DNA from: Allacma fusca
Lineage: Eukaryota > Arthropoda > Collembola > Symphypleona > Sminthuridae
DNA length: 64,000 nt
NCBI GenBank assembly: GCA_947179485.1
Contig: OX359246.1
Location: 12,028,001 to 12,092,000 of the forward strand
Direction of reading: 5' to 3'
Shown: piece by piece, positions 46,501 through 58,264 of the stretch
How the letters are laid out: each line of letters starts with the position of its first letter
Position numbering within the stretch: the first letter of the stretch is position 1
Made by a program: the position numbers and the translations under genes
The notes under the pieces: generated by a model
Databases searched by the model: none
Told to the model about the DNA's origin: nothing
What the model saw: the letters and a program-made list of their open reading frames with translations, nothing else

Positions 46501-48033
46501 GATGAGCAAGGAGTCATTGGAGTTGTGAGGTTCCTTTTGTTTTGCAAATTAATTCTCACAGTAGCCGTTGACAAGAGTTACTGTAATACAGATAATTATT
46601 ACTAATTAGCCATTCCACGGAGGAAATAGTAGAATCTATCTCTCAACATCCGGTAATCTTTGAAACAATTCAGCCGACAATTGCAGTATGTCCCACTGAA
46701 AGTAACCCTTTTTTTAAGAGCATTTTATCACAATATTATTATAAAAATAGATACTTTTGGACACACCCCCCGTTCTCCCCAGGGTTAGCTTTTGTCTCAA
46801 GTTTTTTCTCCATTGAATCTAAAATATGTGAAAACATTCCCACTAATTCTACACAACAACTTTTTTTTTAACAAGAACCTCTGCGCTTAAATTCTACATT
46901 CTAAATAATATATTCTGAATAGTTTCCTAGACTGTAAAAACATTCTTGAGTCTTTGTCATGCCAGGATTCAGCTCTTTAAAAACCATGCAATATAGCCAG
47001 AATTTGATATATTTTTGAGTAATAACTCTAACTGCTTTGAATATTTGAACAAATGAATTTTATGAAAGTTGCTCCGAGAATTTTAAATTAAATAGATATT
47101 GGGCACAAACTCATGTTTTAATTTCGTGGAGTCTGTCGGGTAATCCCAGGATTACATTAATTGGTTCATGTCTGAGGAAATTTGCAATCATTACTAAATA
47201 GAGACAGCAAAAAGAATTGTACAATTTTAACGTACAAAAACGTAAAGCTATGTATGTATATGAACTGTACGATGATCTATAGAATTAATCTAATCTGAAA
47301 TAAAAATGAAGGATCCAGTACAGCCTTCCTGTCGGCAAAATTATCTTCGACGCTACCATCAGTTGGCAAAATCCATCCTAACTCGGGATGTATCTGGACC
47401 CGAGTGTACAAAACTATTTATGAACGTGTGTGTCTTATTTGATACATAATATTTACAATATTGCAAATTAAAGTGTACAGGTAGACGATCATGTGTTGTT
47501 ACTGTTGGGTAAGGTTAATAAATGGTTAAAAAAATATTGTTGGCAGCCAATTGACGTCATAGTAGCCGATACGTAGGTACATACATTTATAGGTACATAT
47601 GTGTAACTAGTGCAAATACTGGAGGTACACCCAATTGTATATATATAAAACTCAAAGAATATCTACCACATCAACGGCCCTCATCCCTGAACTCCCTCAA
47701 CACATACATACGTTCCATACATAAATGGAAAGATTCTGATCTCAGAGGATTTTAATAGACATTTAATGCAACTAAAAAAACATGGTATGTATTTCTTTAT
47801 GGGATCAGTGGGAATTTACTTTTTCAGACTTGACATTTCGTAATGACCAATATGTTTACTATTTATCCTGGAAACCTGTCTTGTTGAACTACTGAGCCTC
47901 CTCTGACTTTCTTGCAGTTCATCAGCTGGAGAGCTCCCACAAACACCTAATTTTTACAGGCTTCAATAATCTATTGAGTTTTAGAAATTCTGACGGTCTG
48001 ACAAAAGAACATTACTATTTCCAGGTCTTTATC
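46501..48033. other. Spacer and 5' flank of Sec14-like gene 2
   Basis: From about 47280 onward it matches the flank of gene 3 (from about 59065), marking the left edge of the tandem Sec14 unit. A phrase TTTCCAG just before the ATG could be the acceptor of a leader intron. No other gene is seen. Confidence 0.45.
47644..47650 (+). promoter_or_regulatory. TATA box candidate, Sec14-like gene 2
   Basis: TATAAAA within TATATATATAAAACTC, about 390 bp upstream of the ATG. The duplicated gene downstream has CACATAATACTC at the equivalent place (about 59441), so the motif is lost there. Confidence 0.45.
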
Positions 48034-51000
48034 ATGGAAACCATTGAGAATTGTGTGGACGCTGCCATTGCAGAGGTAATAAGTAATACCAGTTTATTTA
48101 AGTAAACTTTACAAATGTAAAATATCTTAACTATTTATTTAACTCCTGAATATTCTGTAATTCCATGTTTAGCTGAGGACAAATATCAAAGATATCATTC
48201 ACGAAGACAGCTTGTACGGAGATGAGTTCTATCTTTTGAGATGGTTGAAAGGTAAGTAAAAAATATTATGTTGTCTATAGTCTTTAATTCGCATGGAATT
48301 GATCCATTTTGAAGCTAATTGGTTTGACTCCTATCCTTAACAGTTAGCAACATGAAAGTGAAAAAGGCGGAAAAATATCTAAGAAGTGTAAGAGGCAGTA
48401 AAAGTTTTATAGACGTACTTAGCACTAAAAAAATATTTAATGCAGGGAAAAAGCATGTGGATATTAATTGTGATACTTATTGTCTGAGAACTTATCTAAT
48501 GATTATAATTTCAAACGTTTCAAATTTTCAGACGGCAAAATGGCGTAAAGAGCTAGATGTGTCTTCAATGTATAACGGCTCCTTTCCTGACGGCTGGCTG
48601 GAATCCATGCCAATTTATGCGGATGCTGTGACAAACAGTGGGTCTTTAGGTAAATCTAAAATAAAAATAAAGGCATTTTTTTAAGACATACATACATTGG
48701 ATTACGACAAATGATGGGTATATTGTGATATAAAATGCTTTGTTTCATTTGAAACATTTATATTAAAATTATGTGAAGTATGTGAATTGTTGGAAATTAC
48801 TGGATTTTCCTTTAAAACAACAGCTGCCTCTGTTCAAGCTGGACTCGTGGACATTAGAGGGATTCTAGAAGAAAGGGGAAGGGCAAATGTAGTTAAGCTT
48901 CTGGTTCAGGCATTTGTGCAAGCCGAACGGGTATTGGTAGAGCTGAACAGAAACAGGTTTGGGGGTGAATTTCTCACAGAAAACTCCGTGGAGGGAGGAA
49001 CGATGATTCTTGATATGAACAACTTCCAAGCTCGACACTTGGGATCTTTACAAGGTGAATATATTCATGTGTACAATACATAATTTAAGTTCACTCCTTA
49101 TAACCCATTAGAATTCAATGAGGACAGTTAACAAAATCTCCTGCTTTGAAATTGTACCACCTTCATAAAATCTCACAAGTGTAAATATAATGGTTATCAA
49201 ATTTTAACCGACAATGAGTTTTAATCATTATAGAAAACTAAAGTCCGTATTATTTCGCCTGGGTCCGGCCGCGAGATGTGACCAAATCTCAATTCTAATG
49301 CTAATAATGAGACCACCTATACTCCTTTCCCAATTCAAAATGAACATGCTTATAACCATTTTGGATTTTCATATTTCGGCGTGAAATTGAAAGCAACGTA
49401 GGAGTCAAATAGACGATAGTCTTTCCTATTCAATTATCGAGTCCCAGTTTTGAAATTTTCTTTCACATTTTCGCTAAATAATTTTAACTATTATGATCAG
49501 TATCCAAAAGAGATTTAGTGAAGACTTTTTAACATTTTCAAAATATTAGGTCATTCTCAGGCTCAAGTAGATACTTCTAATATTTTGTAATTGGTAACCA
49601 AATTTTCTTTTAATTACAGACAGTACAAACTTTACACAAGCTAGACCACATTTTTGAGAGAGAAAAAATGTTGATATAAATGATTATCTCTCTAGCACTG
49701 CTTATCCAACTGAGTCAGCCTTGGTAAATTCCTGCTTCAATCGTAGCACGTTTTAGTTAAGAGGTATTGCCATCTCCAAAATTTGTCTGTGTATCGTCGA
49801 AATCCGAAAATCGAAGTTTCTTGTACGAATTAGAACGTAAAATTTTAATACAGGAATGAGTGCTATTAGTGTTGAGATTTTGAGATTTGATGATCTCCAG
49901 AGACGGAACCCAGGTTACCTGTCCCAAACTTCAGTGAAGGTTCCGACTTGCATATGTCCAAATACATCAAACTCAATTTGATATTTGATCCGCTGTGTTC
50001 ATCCAAAAATCTCTTCTTGACAATTGCGTTGCACGTTTGCCATATCTGAATAATTATTACATTGTGACCAATGTCGTTAATTTCTGTACATTTAAGCTAA
50101 ATTTACATAAAAATTAAATATATTCATGCTCATATTGTTTTGTATCCTCTAGTTTTACAGACTGTTGGAGAGGTTTGCAAAATCATAGTCAAGTACTTCC
50201 CTGTTCTGGGTGCCAGGATCATCGTTTTAAACTGTAAGCATTCAAATCCAATATTTTTGACATGAATATACAGTGCGAAAATATAGATATTTACATTTGT
50301 CATTTTCAGAAAATAAAACTATCAATTAGGTAAAGTATGTTTGAACCGATTCTAGAATTAGTTCTGGGACAAAAATTCAGGAACTGCTGAATTGTAAGAT
50401 ATCGATGAAATCATGAAATATAAAATTTTAAAGATGATAGTTTAATTAAAACTTCCTAACCGAGAACGTTTATGCAACTTTAGCAATAAGATCAAGTCAA
50501 ATCTACAAAATATTGAAGCGAAAACAATCTAGATCTAAACGCTTCAATTACTACGAAAGGACTGAAAATTTCAAAGTTTCCTGCACACATTTAACCAGGC
50601 ACACTACAATGTCCGGGAATTGGGGGCAATGACTTTTTTAGGGGGACAATGTCCCCCATGTTCCCCCTATTTCCGGACTGCCTGCATTTAACTATTTAAT
50701 CTACATCTGCCTCAATCAAAGAAAACCAAATTAGTGAAACGTAGAAAAGGTTGTAACAAAACGCTTTTAGGGTATTTAGGGATTAGGGATCCACAATTTC
50801 CGGCAGCCCCTGAATTATTAAACGTAACAATACAAATATCTCAATTACGCAAGATTCAAATTCTCACTGACAGGAATGTTCAGACAGGAATCACACTACT
50901 ATGTATAATTTTGTCGTGTAGACAATCCGGAGAATCCGGTACTAAATATTTCCTGTTGGTTTTAAACGAATTAATACGCTAAAAAAATAGAGATCCTCAT

Positions 51001-51841
51001 TAATAGTAAACGTTTCTTGAATTGTTAAATTGTGTATTTCTAAAATCCATATATAGGAGACATTAGAATCGATGCATAGCTAATTGTAAGATTTTACTTT
51101 GACATACGACTGATTTTTTTTATTGAATAGGTATATTAAATTCGTTATACCTATTTAAGCTTAGCCTCAGTTTCTAAATTGTCGTACGACGTAAACAAAA
51201 CGAGTAAACCTAGTAATAGTACTAACAATATACTGTTATGAGGGGCTTTAACTCACACTCAGCAATAATGGATTGCAATAAAATGTTTTACTCTGTAGAG
51301 ACAGGGATGATAGATAATCTTCTAAACTGTGTCTCTAATAGTGAGAGATTACAGTCTCTCTTACCTATTCCTGTAAATATTAGAATTATCCTCTTCATCT
51401 CTGATCCGTTCGAAGATAACGCTGAAGACCTTGAAACGCCTCAGTATGTTTCGGGTCTACAATGTGTTGGCTGTGTCGGCAAAATTCAGAAATAGGACAA
51501 ATACATTTTTGTGTATGTTGGATATTGGTAAACGTTAATAAATTAAATAAGAAGTTAGTTTTAATCTGGGATCATTAATAATTACAGGTAACAGCTTTGC
51601 CACTGTGATACTTAAAATAATACGTTCCATCCTGGAAAGTCCATCACTCGTGTTTGAAGTGTATGGTCAGGACAAGTCGGAGTGGCAAGATTCGATTACG
51701 TCTCAAATACCCAGCCATTTAATTCGAGACGTCTTCGGAGGGACTCGTCCTACAGAGGAAAAAATCAGAAGAGACACCTTAGTTGATACACGAGCTCTCC
51801 TGTCGTACGCACGGGACCTGCAACGTATTTCGACGGACTAG
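48034..51841 (+). CDS. Sec14-like CRAL-TRIO lipid-binding protein 2
   Basis: Exons 48034-48075, 48173-48251, 48344-48387, 48532-48649, 48824-49054, 50153-50233 and 51588-51841. The middle exon lengths 79, 44, 118, 231 and 81 are identical to gene 1, so the structure is conserved. Product 282 aa. The N-terminal helical region reads EFYLLRWLK and KAEKYLRS, then KWRKEL. The core has ILDMNNFQARHL, YFPVLGARIIVLN and FGGT near residue 250. The C terminus (SYARDLQRISTD) differs from gene 1. By family it carries a lipid ligand in the cytosol. Ligand unknown. It is nearly identical to gene 3, so it is part of a tandem duplicate. Intron 6 holds an 89-bp transposon. Confidence 0.9.
50596..50684. mobile_element. 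Minimal 89-bp word-filled MITE (GGGGGACA word)
   Basis: Ends CAGGCA and TGCCTG, with inner GTCCGG/CCGGAC. A perfect 8-bp duplication CATTTAAC lies at 50588-50595 and 50685-50692. The inside is little more than GGGGGAC/GTCCCCC words. It sits in intron 6 of Sec14-like gene 2 and is absent from gene 3's intron. It is the smallest member of the class in this window. Confidence 0.85.
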
Positions 51842-52762
51842 TAATATTATTCAAATTTTGTTATATGTTAGTCATATTTACGCATAGCGTTATTATTAAT
51901 CTATTTTAATTGTTACGAAAGAATAACCATAAATATGTGTAAGCCCCTATTTTATGACACAGCTTTGAGGATGGAAGAGCAATTAAGGGTGTACTCACCT
52001 AAAACATGTTCCTTCCGTAACCGTAAATATTTTTGTCGGTATCACAGAAGGAACTAAACAGAAACAACATTCCAACCGCTTACGAACAGACATCTCGCAT
52101 TCACACTTCCGCAAGTAATTACATACGGTCTGACAAAACATGCTTCATGTGAGTACACCCTAAGTCAAAATCAGTAAAGAGAGTTGATTTTGGTCAGTAT
52201 CTTTAATAATAATAGTAAGAATTGTAAATATATTACATTTTGGTAACTCCAGGAAATCAAATTCCAGGACTAGGATTTAAAATAGAATATAAAACATGAG
52301 TTTTAATGACTGTATGTACCTGAATTCTGTGAAATTAGTGAAGCGCCAATTTTAAATTGCTAGAATAAAAATTCTTGATTATTGGGAGAACTATTAAACT
52401 ATACGCATATTTTTACGCGTAAGCGGATGAACACAACACTTCTCCACAAATCATAGCAGGAGGAACATGCACACGTGTCATGTACAGGAAGCCTTTGATC
52501 TTACTATGCATATGTATTAGTACAAATTAAATCCAAACTAGATTAAGATATTTATGAAATGTTCAAGTGTGATGATTTAACTTAAAATTAACGTTGTAAG
52601 TATAGTTAAATTATGGATAGTTTCAGCGTTAAAATAAGATTGGAATAACCGTTTTACCGAAACTAGCCGCACTATAAATGTTTCGACACTAACGTCTTTC
52701 CAATTCGGTCCAAAAGTGTTTAAATTTAAATAATAAAAATAATGGGAGCTCACATGGAAGAC
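51842..52762. other. 3' flank of Sec14-like gene 2
   Basis: The first 560 bases match the flank after gene 3 (63091-63480), apart from an insertion near 51985-52160 (GTGTACTCACCTAAAACATG to ACATGCTTCATGTGAGTACAC) that has inverted ends. No gene is seen. Confidence 0.45.
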
Positions 52763-55290
52763 CGGCGTGTTTATAACGATATACGAATACGAGATTATTG
52801 TTCAAATCATACATTTTTAGAAACAAATAGTGATATGTATCCTGTTTTTTCGATGATATACCGTCACATAATCACAGATAATAACAACAGTTACGCCTTC
52901 TGTCGTCTTTCGTTGCAGCCCGATGAGCTGAATGAGGGAATGAAAGATTGTAATTATAACAACGAAATGTGTAATTGTTTCAGGCTGCATGCACGCCATG
53001 TCTGCACCTCAAAAAAGACAAAACGCATACTTTTGGCCACTCGTTCATACAATATTTACCAGATTTGACCAAATAATATCCGTGCTACTGACTGGATGGT
53101 TTGTTACTTTTAAGACAAATCTTGAACAATGCCCGAACGTAATCGTTCGAAGTTATTCCACGGTTTAAACAGTGAACGTATGGATAAACCATTTCAGCGA
53201 ACAGATTATTCGGAGCAGTTGTCCAAACGTTGTTCACAAAATGCGGAGAAGAAAAAACGATGGGTTTATGCATATGCGTAAACATTGTGAAAAAGTACCA
53301 GAAAAGGTTTTAGTACCATCTAAAGATTATATTACAGGAATGGACAAATCTGAAGATTTTGGTAAATAATCGAACGCGAAGAAACCCAGAAGAGGTACTA
53401 AACTATTGAATGTAAAATTTTGCTCAAAATACTAAATTCCGTATGTATATATGGTACTGGTAAAAATGCAAATGCACTTTTTTACTTGTAATTTTCACTG
53501 CTAACGACGGATTATTAGAAGCCCGAAGTTAAGAATGAATCTTATCGCGTAACTACTAGGTTTCGATGTCATTTCGCAGAATTGCAGAATCTAAAGCATT
53601 GTACAAATTGGGACAAATTATGAAGTCCGCAGGCAATATAAACTATAAAAGAAACTGACAGAAATTCAAACCCACTTGAAATCAGGCAAGAAGTACATTA
53701 CATTGAACGAATAAACTGGAATTAACGACAAGTGGTACTTAAACGTCGCAATTTATGACCACGACAGAGAGTTCATATACTTGAGTTTAGAACCGATCCT
53801 CGAGACGTTCACATCACAAAACTACATAAAGTTAATCATTAAGGGGCTGATATCTTGATATATTGTTGGAAGTACAAATTATGGAGCAAATGTTGTAACA
53901 CAAATATGATTAGCTCTCGAATAGCATACATTAACTTTGCTTTGCGCATCGACTGCATCTAGCAGTACCTGACACTCCATGTCCAACTAAAAGGGACGAC
54001 GGTCAATCGGATTCGGAGAGTATGGACATTGATATAGGAGATGCTGTTGCTTATTATGGTACTTATTGGGTGCTTCAGATGACGACACTTCAGGATCCAA
54101 TTTAGATGACCATTCTTTCTTCGATGAAAGTTATTATAATGCAAGCATTATTTAGAAGAGAACTTCTTATTTAAAGCACTGCAGAGAAAATTTACGTCTC
54201 TAACGGTCTAAATTCTTTCGAAAATCGGCAAAACCTAATGCCGATTTACAACGATAAATTCAAGGAGACGCAAAAGAAAAATTCGCGACACAAACATTCG
54301 ACACAAAAACCCGCTAATCTAGCGTTCTAGCCACGATAAACCGATACATTCATATTTAGCAAAGCATATTCAAAAAGATCTTCGAGCAAAGTGAATTGCT
54401 GCCCAACTTGCCAACATAGAAAATTGTTACATTATCCCATGAAACCCCGAGGTAACTGAAGAATTAATAAATGTTTTCGGACCACTTCAACCTGCCATGG
54501 AAATACTTAATTACCATTTTAAGACTGCCAAATCGGTGCAGCTGATGTCAATCTTTTGGACTTTCAAGATTTATTCATTACGTTAAAACGAACATCGAAA
54601 TTACGATAAGCAATTCGAAAGTAAATTCAGAAGAAATGAACAACACGAAACAAATATTTTCTACTCTCTTTATTCTGGAATTAATGATTCAGTCTCAACA
54701 ATTACAGGCTCGTCCGTATTCTAAAAGTTACACATGAGTGTTGCCCTGCAGTCCAGTATCACATTAAGTTGACAATGTTCCTAATTATTTCAGGGTATTT
54801 GGTCGCAAAATTATGTGTTAGTCTGTAAGATTGTTTTAATAAAATGCGGTGAAGATGATGATCTGACTAAGACGGTCTCAAAGCCTCTTTTATTCTGGAG
54901 CTCGTTATAACTTCTAAAATCCCTTTAAATGGTAAAATAAGTAACATTAATCCAGAGCAGAAATACTGCAAATCATATCGATGACGTGTCGAAATTTCAA
55001 ATGAAGTTCCTAGCACTCCAATATTTTTTCAGCAAATAGAATATTGGGACTTACTCGATTGAATCACTAACACTCAATTTTAGACTGGATACATGCAGTT
55101 GAGAATGTTGGCAATACTAATTAAACCGTGCAGTCTCGGGAAAAGAAACCATTACATCTTGAATTAAACGGATGTGGTCATTTCAAATGTGCCCAAAGCG
55201 GTTTTTAATCTGCTTAGATTAAAAGAATATAATTCAGTACTACCCGGTGTGAACAAAAAATACGAAAGTTAAATTGAAGAAAATTTAATG
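52763..55290. mobile_element. Decayed element with CGATAT-type left end
   Basis: The first 170 bases (CGGCGTGTTTATAACGATAT onward) align with the left end of the complete CGATAT element at 57419. What follows is not word-filled. It contains broken coding-like stretches, including the BED-like frame at 53172-53369, a readable acidic patch SDDDTSGSNLDD near 54075 and a frame near 54470-54570 (EELINVFGPLQPAMEIL). No right end was found. A solo LTR interrupts the far side. I suggest a longer, possibly once autonomous relative. This is weak evidence. Confidence 0.35.
53172..53369 (+). pseudogene. Possible BED-finger remnant of a hAT-type transposase
   Basis: A 65-codon frame contains SSCPNVVHKMRRRKNDGFMH followed by MRKHCEKVP. 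The Cys, the spaced basic stretch and H-x3-H resemble a BED zinc finger of hAT transposases, but the second Cys is not present and the final Cys is shifted. It lies within the decayed element that starts at 52763. It could also be a chance frame. Confidence 0.2.
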
Positions 55291-55295
55291 AAAGT

Positions 55296-56547
55296 TGTAA
55301 TAAATATGATAAACCTATTATAAAAACAATTCCAAAACTTACCTTAATTGTATTGGTGCCGTTATCGCCCCCCTACACTCTACACACACACTCACTCTCT
55401 CACACTCTCACACACACTCTTATACTCAGGCTATAATTTGATTTCCCACGGAGGCGGAGCTACCCCAGCCCACTCTACTCAAACTATTCTAGTCCTCCAC
55501 GTCTCTCCACATAACCCTACTCTTACGAGTTCCCATACGAGCCACATATGACTCTTTTGCAAGTTGCGTCAACTTACGTGCCCCAACCCTTTCATATTAA
55601 AACTACACCGCATATAATATTCCATCCTTGGGTAATATTTTCATTATAACTTTATTGAAAATAATACCACTTTAGTGCCGTTTGCTATCCATACGAGACA
55701 CGTATAGACTCCTTGTGTTTTTTCTATTACAGACACGGTACTTTCAGCAGCCTAGTCCTATATAGCTTACTCTCATTGAGGTAATTTATATGGGCACATA
55801 CTTGTGCATTCTAGTCTACCTACCTTATTCAATCTTTCATATTGTTGCCTTAAATATTAGCCTATGCTATATTTAAGCTATATATGCATCTCCTTGTGTT
55901 TTGCTCTATCTTATATTAAATAATAAATTCTGTCCTATACGCAAATGCCATTAATTCTCGGTTGTGTGGCGTATAAGTCCAAGCCCACTTCCAAGGCATA
56001 TATTTGCTTATAGCACCATCTTTCGCGTGTTATAAGGGTAGGGTATTAAAGCTCTGGAGAGGTTCTACGCTCTCGTTTAGAGGCGCAGAGCACAGCTGTC
56101 CTGTAGGAATAATAGGCACTAAGCCAGGACATATTCTTCCAGGGATATTCTTGTCAGGGGTATAACAGACCATCGCCCCAAATACCCCACCATTGGATAT
56201 AATTATTTTATATGAAATTATGAGTCCGTAACGCACTGTAGCGCCATATACTTATGGAATATTGTAACTATTGTACAGCTACCACCTAGAGTGATCTCAA
56301 ATTGTTATTGATCTCTGTAATTAAATTAATTGAACAATATTTACGTATTTGGAACGATATATGTAGTCTAGGGGAGACGTCAAATTGTATATTATATTGA
56401 GAATTGTGTTTTACCTCACGGTAACTTGTATCTGGAACTATAATTAATTCTATTCTGGGTTATATTGAATAAATATAAAGTTTATTCCAGTATTTTTGTA
56501 TCTGAGCCTGGACTCAGCACAGGTAATAACCAGGGCGGTTCATTACA
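55296..56547. mobile_element. Probable solo LTR
   Basis: A 1252-bp stretch begins TGTAATAAA and ends TTCATTACA, giving imperfect TG...CA inverted ends. AAGT flanks both sides (55292-55295 and 56548-56551). AATAAA occurs near 56469, about 80 bp before the end, as expected in an LTR. No internal retrotransposon genes or second LTR are seen. An inverted repeat with no LTR origin cannot be excluded. Confidence 0.5.
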
Positions 56548-56551
56548 AAGT

Positions 56552-57410
56552 GAAAATGTTAACCGTAGATTATTGGCACCCAAAGTTGTCAACAACCATC
56601 TCATGTCATCAAGTTACATAACATTAATTAATTGATTAAAATTATTCAGACAATGAGAAGTTTTACTAGTTAATTCTTACCTCTAAATATTCTTGCACAT
56701 ATTTATCAGTCGTGTCCTCAAACACTGAATTAATAGTAGAAAACTAATTCTGCATCACAAATAACTAATAACGTTAATTTCAACGTTTTTTTACGCGCTT
56801 TCTGAATCGTGCCTTAATCTTGGCAGCAATATCAGTAGATTGTTTTCCATGTATATGCAATGTACAATATCATAACGGTCACTGAAAATATTGTTGCACG
56901 CATGAACACTTCGCAGACGTAACATCCGTAATATAATCCTGAGTGCAGAAAGCAATATTAGACGACCCGAACTGAAAGTGTATAAGATGATATTTAACTT
57001 CGTTTTCCAGATTAAAGGATGACTTTAAGGAAGACTTTAGTATCTGCCATGTTTACAGAATTGAGACTCAGTTTGGAAAGGAAAATGGAGAAAAATGCAT
57101 GGTAAGCTGGAACAATTCTTGCGACCAGCTCACACTGTATATAATTTAAGCGTAGAAACTCTGCTGCAACGTCACTGTTATCCGTGCATGCAACAATTAC
57201 GGGTATTCATGACATGGTCATAAAACACAAAGTCTAATAGCTTTATATTGCTCGCTCTTGCCGTGGCCTTATGTCATTATAGTACCTCAAAACTTTAGTA
57301 CTTTTGTCAGATCTTGACTCTTCTCAATTTCCTTTTACATTTTTCCATTTTTGATCCATCGTTTCTATTTAGCATTAACAATATTTGGAAAAAAAATTTC
57401 TGGACTTAGT
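56552..57410. other. Gene-free spacer
   Basis: AT-rich sequence between the probable solo LTR and the CGATAT element. No conserved frame or repeat was recognised. Confidence 0.4.
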
Positions 57411-57418
57411 ATAAATAC

Positions 57419-58256
57419 TAGGCATGTTCATAACGATATACCGATACGATATTATCGTTCATATCGTACATTTTTTAGAAACGATATATCACGATATTTA
57501 TCGGGGTTTCCCGACGATATATCGACACATGATTATATCGTAAATTCGCGAGTAATAACAAGAATTGTGCATTTTTTTGGCAAAAATGCGAGCAAAACTA
57601 GCGGACAAAATCATTTTACGACTTTGGAAAATCATACCACACCAAATTCGGTCTAAAGATATTCAAGATGTTTTTTTTATGCTTGATCCATTTAACAGTC
57701 GACATTAATGAGCTGGCCGTCATTCTAATACACAGGGTTTAGCATTTTTGCGAATAAAGATGCGCAACTATAATTTTGGTTTTTTGCTATTTTGTTGACT
57801 TTAGTTTGAAAACTTTGAAAACGTTAGAAACTTTAATGACTTAAGTTCCCTAATAAGGTTATCCGAATTCGGGGGTCAGTTATCAGTGTATTGATGAACA
57901 GAAATTCTATGGTGTAATTATTATGTGTAGTTTTAATGTTTTCTTACTGACGCTATTATTATCTTTGAAATGCTTCAAGTTGTACATATTTTCAACTCAA
58001 TGCCTTTTAGACTCGTGTATTTGGAATAAAATGTAATCTGTGCTAATTTGGGCTGAAAATTTGGTTCCTAAGGAGCCTTAGTAATAATAATTAGCTTGTA
58101 CACGAAATTAAAGTTCTGTTAATTTCCGTTAAATAATGCCAGAAGCCACAACGTGATATATCTTTATATCGTTCCTCGATATCGTTATCGGTAATTTTTC
58201 ACAGAACGATAACGATATGAACGATATTTTAAAATCGAACGATATGAACATGCCTA
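57419..58256. mobile_element. Word-filled hAT-like MITE (CGATAT word)
   Basis: The termini are TAGGCATGTTCATA and TATGAACATGCCTA. A perfect 8-bp duplication ATAAATAC lies at 57411-57418 and 58257-58264. CGATAT/ATATCG words crowd both ends (about 57430-57540 and 58150-58240). The centre is AT-rich non-coding DNA. A diverged left end of the same family is at 52763. Confidence 0.93.
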
Positions 58257-58264
58257 ATAAATAC

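Noticed and set aside
51985..52160. Insert with inverted ends GTGTACTCACCTAAAACATG and its complement
   Set aside because: Noted in the flank entry, but the target duplication is unclear and there is no second copy, so it is not listed as a separate element.
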